From NCBI GenBank assembly GCA_934254825.1, contig CAKQMB010000014.1, positions 1 to 64,000 of the forward strand: DNA of 64,000 nt. Direction: 5' to 3'. Positions 58,085 through 64,000 of this stretch are shown in pieces. How positions within the stretch are numbered: the stretch's first letter is position 1; each line of letters starts with the position of its first letter. The position numbers and the translations under genes are program-made. The notes beneath the pieces were generated by a model, which was not told the origin of the DNA, searched no databases, and saw nothing but the letters and a program-made list of their open reading frames with translations. This DNA is from an uncultured Clostridia bacterium (lineage in GTDB: Bacteria; Bacillota; Clostridia; Christensenellales; Borkfalkiaceae).

Positions 58085-59107
58085 ATGGGACTGTCGGACA
58101 GGAAGAAAAAAATACTTCAATATGTCGTTGACGATTATATAGAAACGGCTGTTCCCGTGTCGTCGAAAAGCTTAACCGAGCGGCATCTGAAAAACATCAG
58201 TTCCGCCACGGTAAGAAACGAACTTTCCGCGCTCGAAGAACTCGGTTATCTTACACAGCTTCACACTTCGTCGGGGAGAGTACCTTCGGCGGAGGCTTAC
58301 AAGCTTTATGTAAGCGACCTTATGGTAAAAGATAAACTTTCCGTAAAAGAACTCGACTATATCAAGAAAATCTTTCTCGATAAAGCCGATAACCTGGAAG
58401 AAGTTATCAAAAACACCACGAAGGTAATAAGCGAACTTACTTCTTACACGTCGGTCGGCATTCAGAGTCACGACTTATCCGAGAAAATAGTAAGCATAAA
58501 GCTTATCAGGTTCAAACCCGACAGCGCGCTCGTCATAATCGTTACCGAGATGAGGCTTTTAAAAGATAACTTCATCGACATACCCGAAAATATGACGGAC
58601 GATCAGCTCAAAGACGCCGAAAAAGTTCTCGACAATATGTGCAAAGGCAAAACGTTCAGCGAGATATGCGATTTAAAGCCCGAAATGGAAGACAGTTTTA
58701 TGGGTTACAAGAACATATTCGTAAACGTAGTCGAGGCGTTGAAAGCTTATATGACCACCACGAACGAGGACGTAGTCACGGCGGGCGAGGATAAAATTCT
58801 CGACCATCCCGAGTACGCCGATATCAATAAGATAAAGGATTTCCTTTCGGTGGTTACGAGTAAGGACAAAGTTATGACCCTTCTCACCGAAGACAATCGG
58901 GATATAAAAATCAACGTTAAAATCGGCGCGGACGGTTACGACGAAATTCCCAAAGAATGTTCGCTCGTCACCGCAACGTATTCCGCAAACGGAACCAAGC
59001 TCGGAACCTACGGCGTTATAGGTCCTATCAGAATGGATTATCAGAAAGTCGTGGCGGTGCTTGAAAACGTCGGGAAAATACTTGAAAGCATATTAACGAA
59101 CAGGTAG
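58085..59107 (+). CDS. hrcA: Heat-inducible transcription repressor HrcA
   Basis: This 340-residue repressor has the winged-helix N-terminus RKKKILQYVVDDYIETAVPV and SSATVRNELSALEELGYL followed by HTSSGRVPS, then the GAF-like dimerisation region, and ends with GPIRMDYQKVVAVLENVGK. It binds the CIRCE site upstream of its own gene. AAGGAG precedes the ATG. Confidence 0.96.
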   Translation: MGLSDRKKKILQYVVDDYIETAVPVSSKSLTERHLKNISSATVRNELSALEELGYLTQLHTSSGRVPSAEAYKLYVSDLMVKDKLSVKELDYIKKIFLDKADNLEEVIKNTTKVISELTSYTSVGIQSHDLSEKIVSIKLIRFKPDSALVIIVTEMRLLKDNFIDIPENMTDDQLKDAEKVLDNMCKGKTFSEICDLKPEMEDSFMGYKNIFVNVVEALKAYMTTTNEDVVTAGEDKILDHPEYADINKIKDFLSVVTSKDKVMTLLTEDNRDIKINVKIGADGYDEIPKECSLVTATYSANGTKLGTYGVIGPIRMDYQKVVAVLENVGKILESILTNR

Positions 59108-59123
59108 GAGGCGAACGAAAAAA

Positions 59124-59747
59124 ATGTCGCAACACGGAAAAAAACATCACGAAAACAATAAAGACGAGGAGATACGCGAAAATCCCGCTCCCGAACAGGA
59201 AGAGGAAATAGCTTCCGAAGCGGACGAAATCGACAAGATGACGGAAGCCGAGGCGAAAGAAATGCTGCGTAAATCCGACTCGACCGTTTTAAAGCTCCAA
59301 GCCGAAATCGAAAAGCTGAAAAAAGAAAACGAAGAAACAAAAAACGACTATCTGAGGGCGAGAGCCGATTGCGAGAACGTGCGCAAACACAAACACGAAG
59401 AAGTGCGCGCGGCGTTCGACGACGGCAGGGTTACCGCGATAGAGAAGATATTGCCGATAGGCGACAGTCTGGACTGGGCGCTTAAAATGCAGCTGGACGA
59501 CAACACGAAGGACGGAATAGAGAAACTTTTGAAAAAGTATCACGAAACGCTTTCGTCGCTCGGCGTGATCGAGTTTTCTCCCGAAGTCGGAAGCAAATTC
59601 GATCCTAACACCGCAAACGCCGTTATGACCGTTCCGAAAGAAACCGAAGAGGACGAAGCCGAAACGGTGAAACAGGTTTACGGCAGGGGCTATAAGCTCG
59701 GCGAAAAGGTTATGAGATACGCTCAGGTATCCGTAATCAAAGAATAA
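59124..59747 (+). CDS. grpE: Nucleotide exchange factor GrpE
   Basis: This 207-residue protein has an acidic N-terminus, a long coiled coil (EIEKLKKENEETKNDYLRAR) and the beta domain DPNTANAVMTVP ... VKQVYGRGYKLGEKVMRYAQ. It releases ADP from DnaK. It lies 16 bases after hrcA, behind AGGAGG. Confidence 0.95.
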   Translation: MSQHGKKHHENNKDEEIRENPAPEQEEEIASEADEIDKMTEAEAKEMLRKSDSTVLKLQAEIEKLKKENEETKNDYLRARADCENVRKHKHEEVRAAFDDGRVTAIEKILPIGDSLDWALKMQLDDNTKDGIEKLLKKYHETLSSLGVIEFSPEVGSKFDPNTANAVMTVPKETEEDEAETVKQVYGRGYKLGEKVMRYAQVSVIKE

Positions 59748-59783
59748 AAAAAGAAATTTAACTTAAAAAAGGAGATAGATATT

Positions 59784-61601
59784 ATGAGTAAAGTAATCGG
59801 TATAGATTTAGGAACAACGAACTCTTGCGTAGCCGTTATGGAAGGCGGCGAACCGGTAGTTATAGCAAACGCCGAAGGATCGAGAACGACTCCTTCCGTA
59901 GTAGGTTTCCAGAAAGACGGAGAAAGACTTGTCGGTCAGATCGCTAAACGTCAGGCTGTTGCCAACAGCGACAGAACGGTTATCTCGATCAAGAGACATA
60001 TGGGTAGCGACTATAAAGTCACTATCGACGGAAAACAGTATTCCCCGCAGGAAATCTCCGCAATGATCCTCGCAAAACTTAAAAAGGACGCCGAAAGCTA
60101 TCTCGGCGAACCCGTAAAGGACGCGGTCATCACTTGCCCCGCATACTTCACGGACAGCCAGAGACAGGCGACTAAGGACGCAGGCAAAATCGCGGGTCTT
60201 AACGTACTTCGTATCATAAACGAACCTACTGCCGCGGCTCTTGCTTACGGTCTCGATAAAGATAAGAAATCGCATAAAGTTATGATTTACGACCTCGGCG
60301 GCGGTACGTTCGATGTCTCCATCCTCGATATCGGCGACGGAGTATTCGAAGTTCTCGCAACCAACGGTAACTGTATGCTCGGCGGCGACGATTTCGATAA
60401 GAGAATTATGGATTACGTCGTTGACGATTTCAAAGCGAAAGAGGGCATCGATCTTTCCAAAGATAAAATGGCGATGCAGAGAATCAAGGAAGCTGCCGAA
60501 AAGGCTAAGATCGAACTTTCGAGCATGAGTTCGACCAACATCAACCTTCCGTTCATCACGGCGGACGCCAACGGTCCTAAGCATTTGGACGTAACGCTTA
60601 CCAAAGATAAATTCGACACTATGACGGGCGACCTCGTAGAGTCGACCAAAGCTCCTATGCGTCAGGCTATGAAGGACGCGGGTCTTACCTACAACGATAT
60701 CGAAAAAGTTATCCTTGTCGGCGGATCGACCCGTATCCCCGCAGTCGTCGAAGCCGTTAAATGCGAAACGGGCAAAGAACCGTTCAAGGGTATCAACCCC
60801 GACGAATGCGTCGCGATCGGCGCGGCTATTCAGGGCGGCGTTTTAACGGGCGAAGTCAAAGACGTTCTTCTTCTCGACGTAACTCCGTTGTCTCTCGGTA
60901 TCGAAACGCTCGGCGGCGTGTTCACGAAACTTATCGAGAAGAACACCACGATCCCCGTTAAGAAATCTCAGGTATTCTCGACGGCGGCGGATAACCAGTC
61001 CGAAGTTACCATTCACGTTCTTCAAGGCGAAAGACAGTTCGCGAAAGACAACAAGACTTTGGGTCAGTTCAATCTTGCCGGCATCGCTCCCGCTCCGAGA
61101 GGAATTCCTCAGATCGAAGTTACTTTCGATATCGACGCAAACGGTATCGTTCATGTAACCGCAAAGGATCTCGGAACTCAGAAAGCCGCGGATATAACGA
61201 TCACTTCGTCCACCAACCTTTCGGAAGAAGACATTCAGAAAGCTGTTAAGGAGGCCGAAATGTACGAAGCCGAAGATAAGAAGAGAAAGGAAGCGGTAGA
61301 AAACAAGAACAAGCTCGACAGCCTTATCTTCCAGGTCGAAAAGACCGTTAAAGACAGCGGCGACAAGCTCACCGAAGAAGATAAAACTACCGTCGAAAAC
61401 GCGGTTAAGGAAGCAAAAGAAGCCCTTAACTCCGACGATAACGACAAGATCGTTGCGGCAACCGAAAAGCTTTCCAAAGATATCGAACCGGTATTCACAA
61501 AGCTTTATCAGCAGGCGACCGCCAACGCTCAGGGCGGAGCTAATCCGGGCGCAGGCGCGGCAGGTTCCGACGACGGCGACACCGAATTCCATCAGAACTG
61601 A
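59784..61601 (+). CDS. dnaK: Chaperone DnaK (Hsp70)
   Basis: This 605-residue protein begins KVIGIDLGTTNSCVAVMEG, with RIINEPTAAALAYG, YDLGGGTFDVSILD and the substrate-binding domain (IEVTFDIDANGIVHVTAKDL). The C-terminus is Gly/Ala-rich and acidic. It refolds proteins using ATP with DnaJ and GrpE. GGAG precedes the ATG. Between dnaK and dnaJ is a strong hairpin (61703-61728). Confidence 0.97.
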   Translation: MSKVIGIDLGTTNSCVAVMEGGEPVVIANAEGSRTTPSVVGFQKDGERLVGQIAKRQAVANSDRTVISIKRHMGSDYKVTIDGKQYSPQEISAMILAKLKKDAESYLGEPVKDAVITCPAYFTDSQRQATKDAGKIAGLNVLRIINEPTAAALAYGLDKDKKSHKVMIYDLGGGTFDVSILDIGDGVFEVLATNGNCMLGGDDFDKRIMDYVVDDFKAKEGIDLSKDKMAMQRIKEAAEKAKIELSSMSSTNINLPFITADANGPKHLDVTLTKDKFDTMTGDLVESTKAPMRQAMKDAGLTYNDIEKVILVGGSTRIPAVVEAVKCETGKEPFKGINPDECVAIGAAIQGGVLTGEVKDVLLLDVTPLSLGIETLGGVFTKLIEKNTTIPVKKSQVFSTAADNQSEVTIHVLQGERQFAKDNKTLGQFNLAGIAPAPRGIPQIEVTFDIDANGIVHVTAKDLGTQKAADITITSSTNLSEEDIQKAVKEAEMYEAEDKKRKEAVENKNKLDSLIFQVEKTVKDSGDKLTEEDKTTVENAVKEAKEALNSDDNDKIVAATEKLSKDIEPVFTKLYQQATANAQGGANPGAGAAGSDDGDTEFHQN

Positions 61602-61702
61602 TTTTAACCCGAAAACCGCAACGTTCGGATAAATAAATCGCAACGTCCGGATAATAAAGGATAAAATAAACAAGCAATTTTGCAAACGATTGCGTAAAGC
61701 GG

Positions 61703-61728
61703 CGCGGGCGGACGGAAGTCCGCCCGCG
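61703..61728 (+). other. Strong hairpin between dnaK and dnaJ
   Basis: CGCGGGCGGAC and GTCCGCCCGCG form a perfect 11 bp stem with a GGAA loop. TTAAAGG follows, not a T-run, so it is not a normal terminator. It may protect the upstream message or lower dnaJ expression. A short direct repeat (CGCAACGTYCGGATAA) precedes it. Confidence 0.6.
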
Positions 61729-61752
61729 TTAAAGGCATAAATAAGGAAAAAT

Positions 61753-62904
61753 ATGGCAAAGAATTATTACGAAGTACTCGGCGTGGATAAAAAAGCCTCG
61801 CAGGACGATATAAAAGCGGCTTACAGAAAGCTTGCCCGTCAGTATCACCCCGATTTGCACCCGAACGACGAGGAATGCGCAAAAAAATTCAAAGAAATAA
61901 ACGAGGCTAACGAAGTTTTGTCCGATCCGCAGAAACGTCAGCAGTACGATATGGAACTCGAACACCCGGGCGCGGGTAATTTCGGAGGTTTCGGCGGTTT
62001 CGGGAGCGGCTCGCAGAGCGCGGGCGGCTTCGGAGGTTTCGGTGATATTTTCGGTGATATTTTCGGAGCTTTTTCGGGATCCGATCGCGGCGGCAGAACG
62101 ACTGCGCAGGACGGCGAAGATATCAATCTCGAAGTCGAGCTTTCTTTTCTGGACGCGGCTAAGGGTTGCAAAAAGGACATAACTTACACAAGAAAAGAAC
62201 CTTGCCCCGATTGCCGTTCGACGGGCGCGAAAAACGGCACGTCGTATAAGCAGTGCGACAAATGTAAAGGAACGGGTACTATTCAGTACGTCTCTGGGAA
62301 CAGCATTTTCAGAACCGTTCAACAGCGCGCGTGCGACGCCTGCGGCGGAAAAGGCAAGATAATCATAGAAAAATGTCCCACTTGCGGCGGCAAGGGGTAT
62401 CAGCGCAAGCAAACGACCATTTCGCTCAATATTCCCGCGGGCGCGGACACGAACAGTTATATAACGAAAAAGGGTTACGGCGAAGCCTCCACCACGGGCG
62501 GCGAACCGGGCGATCTTATCGTTGTTTTCAAAGTTCAGCCGCATAAGATTTTCAAGAGAAACAAATTCGATTTGTACGTCGATCTGCCGATAAGTTTCAC
62601 GACGGCGGCGCTCGGCGGAAAAGTCAAAGTTCCCACGCTTGACGACACGGTAACGCTCGATATTCCCGACGGAACGCAGTCCGGAAAAGTTTTCCAGATC
62701 AGAGGAAAGGGTATCGCTTCGCGTTACGGAACGGGCAGTTTGTTCGTGACCGTTTATGTCGAAGTTCCCACCAAGCTCACCAAGGCGGAAAAACAGAGAC
62801 TTCTCGATTTCGACAGCGACATCGAGCTTAAACAATACGATAAAATGAAAAAATACGACGATACGATGCAGTCTTTATACGGCGCGAAACCGTATGAAAA
62901 ATAA
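61753..62904 (+). CDS. dnaJ: Chaperone DnaJ (Hsp40)
   Basis: This 383-residue protein has a J-domain with YHPDLH, a Gly/Phe-rich linker, four CxxCxGxG zinc motifs (CPDCRSTG, CDKCKGTG, CDACGGKG, CPTCGGKG) and C-terminal client-binding domains. It delivers clients to DnaK and stimulates its ATPase. It is the last gene of the hrcA operon. Confidence 0.97.
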   Translation: MAKNYYEVLGVDKKASQDDIKAAYRKLARQYHPDLHPNDEECAKKFKEINEANEVLSDPQKRQQYDMELEHPGAGNFGGFGGFGSGSQSAGGFGGFGDIFGDIFGAFSGSDRGGRTTAQDGEDINLEVELSFLDAAKGCKKDITYTRKEPCPDCRSTGAKNGTSYKQCDKCKGTGTIQYVSGNSIFRTVQQRACDACGGKGKIIIEKCPTCGGKGYQRKQTTISLNIPAGADTNSYITKKGYGEASTTGGEPGDLIVVFKVQPHKIFKRNKFDLYVDLPISFTTAALGGKVKVPTLDDTVTLDIPDGTQSGKVFQIRGKGIASRYGTGSLFVTVYVEVPTKLTKAEKQRLLDFDSDIELKQYDKMKKYDDTMQSLYGAKPYEK

Positions 62905-62930
62905 TCGTAACGGCGGACGAAAAAAAGATG

Positions 62931-62967
62931 AAAGTCGGGGAAAACGCGCGTTTTACCCCGACTTTTT
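62931..62967. terminator. Terminator of the hrcA operon
   Basis: AAAGTCGGGG and CCCCGACTTT pair around AAAACGCGCGTTTT, which itself can fold. T residues follow on the plus strand. It also faces the convergent gene at 63013. Confidence 0.85.
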
Positions 62968-63012
62968 TAATTTTTTTATGGTTTTGCGTTGTTGCGGTTT
63001 CGGGGTCGTCGT

Positions 63013-63456
63013 TTACAGAAATTTCTTCAAGCGTTCTTCGTAAGACTCTTCGAGTTCGGTAAGTTCTTTCGCGAGATTTCTCACCGCCTCCGAAATTCTG
63101 TCTCCGCAGCCGTTTAAAAGCTCGTGAAGTTCGGTAATCCCCATAACCGTGCCTTTGATCATAAGTTCGGCAACGTGGGAAGCGGAGTCGTCCGTTAAAG
63201 TGTTCATTTTAACGGAAGCGAACATAACGGCTTTTTTGAGCGGGTTGATGTCTTTCGTGTCGGTCGAAGTTTCCTTCATATAAGAGGAAAGTTTGCCGAT
63301 ATATTTCTCGTAACCGTCGTATTCGTCGGCAAGTTCGCCGCGCATATTTTCGTCCGAAACTTCCTTTATGATATCCGAAATGGTTTGCAGGGCAATGTGC
63401 GCGTTTTTGTAAAGAGAAACAAGGGCTTCTTTGTCTATATTCTGATAATCGTCCAT
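63013..63456 (-). CDS. Hypothetical helical protein (ferritin-like/DUF2383-like?)
   Basis: This 147-residue protein is nearly all helix (ALVSLYKNAHIALQTISDII; AVRNLAKELTELEESYEERL) with no signal peptide or membrane segment. The four-helix periodicity is reminiscent of DUF2383/ferritin-like proteins found in spore formers, but I cannot confirm the family. It is transcribed alone, divergent from rplU. Confidence 0.65.
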   Translation of the reverse strand: MDDYQNIDKEALVSLYKNAHIALQTISDIIKEVSDENMRGELADEYDGYEKYIGKLSSYMKETSTDTKDINPLKKAVMFASVKMNTLTDDSASHVAELMIKGTVMGITELHELLNGCGDRISEAVRNLAKELTELEESYEERLKKFL

Positions 63457-63524
63457 AAATAAACTCCTTAAAAATATTTATCGGCGATAGTATGTATTTG
63501 TTTCAAAAAATAATGCAAAAACGT

Positions 63525-63553
63525 TTGACATATTTGTTGAAAAAGGTTATAAT
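63525..63553 (+). promoter_or_regulatory. Consensus promoter of the rplU operon
   Basis: TTGACA (63525-63530), 17 bases and TATAAT (63548-63553), a full sigma-A consensus as expected for a ribosomal protein operon. Confidence 0.88.
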
Positions 63554-63559
63554 CATAAG

Positions 63560-63646
63560 GAACCGCTCGGAAAGGGCATAAAGTCGCGTTTAAACGCGCC
63601 CCGAAGATTTTTCCCGGCGAGATTAGACAGGAGGGTCTATTTTTCA
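63560..63646 (+). promoter_or_regulatory. rplU leader, L21-leader-like
   Basis: The leader contains GGGC (63577-63580) that can pair with the later GCCC, enclosing a GCGTTTAAACGC palindrome. TAGAC (63624-63628) and GTCTA (63635-63639) form a small hairpin with AGGAGG in its loop. This is consistent with the known L21 leader that regulates this operon in Firmicutes, but the match was not computed. Confidence 0.5.
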
Positions 63647-63955
63647 ATGTACGCAATCATCGAAAACGGAAGCAAGCAGTACAAAGTAAGCGGCGGCGAC
63701 GTCGTAAACTTCGAAAAGCTTGACGCAAACGTCGGCGACAAAGTCGAATTCAACGTTTTGCTTGTATCTGATGAAAACGGAATCAAGGTCGCAAAGGACG
63801 CGGCAGGATTCAAAGCAGTAGGCGAAGTTACGGCGCAGGCAAAGGACAAAAAGGTCATTGTCTTCAAGTACAAAGCCAAGAAGAACGAAAGAAAGAAGCA
63901 GGGTCACAGACAGCCTTTTACCTCGGTAAAGATTGTCGAGATCGTTGCGAAGTAA
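63647..63955 (+). CDS. rplU: 50S ribosomal protein L21
   Basis: This 102-residue protein begins MYAIIENGSKQYKVSGGDVV and ends KNERKKQGHRQPFTSVKIVEI, the standard L21 sequence. It binds 23S rRNA. It opens the usual rplU-prp-rpmA operon. Confidence 0.97.
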   Translation: MYAIIENGSKQYKVSGGDVVNFEKLDANVGDKVEFNVLLVSDENGIKVAKDAAGFKAVGEVTAQAKDKKVIVFKYKAKKNERKKQGHRQPFTSVKIVEIVAK

Positions 63956-63973
63956 TAAACGGAGGGCGGTAAT

Positions 63974-64000
63974 ATGTTATTTTTCAGATTATTTGCACAC
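63974..64000 (+). CDS. Start of the next gene, cut by the window end
   Basis: An ATG at 63974, behind GGAGGG, encodes MLFFRLFAH before the window ends. The position between rplU and the expected rpmA suggests the ribosomal-processing protease Prp, but the nine visible residues do not confirm it. Confidence 0.5.

Overview
The window looks like a chromosomal segment of an uncultured, Gram-positive-type (monoderm) clostridial bacterium. The gene orders ruvC-ruvA-ruvB ... queA-tgt-yajC-secD-secF-recJ-rel-MBL-hemZ, rpsO-pnp and hrcA-grpE-dnaK-dnaJ (with a CIRCE operator) are typical of Clostridia. Lipoprotein signals, AGGAGG-type ribosome sites and clean TTGACA/TATAAT promoters with 16-17 bp spacers fit the same group. 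The exact lineage cannot be fixed from sequence reading alone.

Layout. 1-72 is the 3' end of a 5S rRNA, so an rRNA operon lies upstream. 280-4440 is an accessory island bounded by a near-identical ~50 bp direct repeat. It holds a short UvrA-like ABC protein with its HxlR regulator, and a flavin reductase gene broken by a 276 bp TA-flanked inverted-repeat element. 4570-8977 is a MarR regulator, a heterodimeric ABC exporter and a possible 55-residue protein, with two copies of a 14 bp operator. 9307-12129 is a large surface lipoprotein. 12453-15662 holds a split TauE/SafE pair, a Ppx/GppA phosphatase and a pyrophosphatase. 15996-23615 is a tightly coupled five-gene operon (HAD-acyltransferase fusion, PP-loop enzyme, membrane-anchored PEP-synthase-like fusion, DUF3419/BtaA-like transferase, acyl-AMP ligase) that matches no pathway I know. 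23671-26634 is an ABC importer (COG2984 type) behind a ribosome-mediated attenuator whose leader peptide contains Phe-Tyr-Phe-Tyr-Phe-Tyr. After an HtrA-like lipoprotein and four tandem hairpins, 28513-44416 is the conserved RNA-modification, recombination and secretion block, interrupted by an AT-rich orphan and a soluble SecD-domain lipoprotein. 44594-47257 is rpsO-pnp, followed by a second and a third inverted-repeat element (47326-47875). The rest is uppP, a pyridoxal kinase, MATE, a lipid kinase, small membrane proteins, an AbrB-PLP enzyme-EamA cluster, the hrcA heat-shock operon and the start of the rplU operon.

The most unusual material is the five-gene operon, the Phe/Tyr attenuator, the MITE-like elements (one insertion can be reversed on paper to restore an in-frame gene) and the SecD-like lipoprotein. 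Function statements for conserved genes rest on family recognition from motifs. No database search was run.
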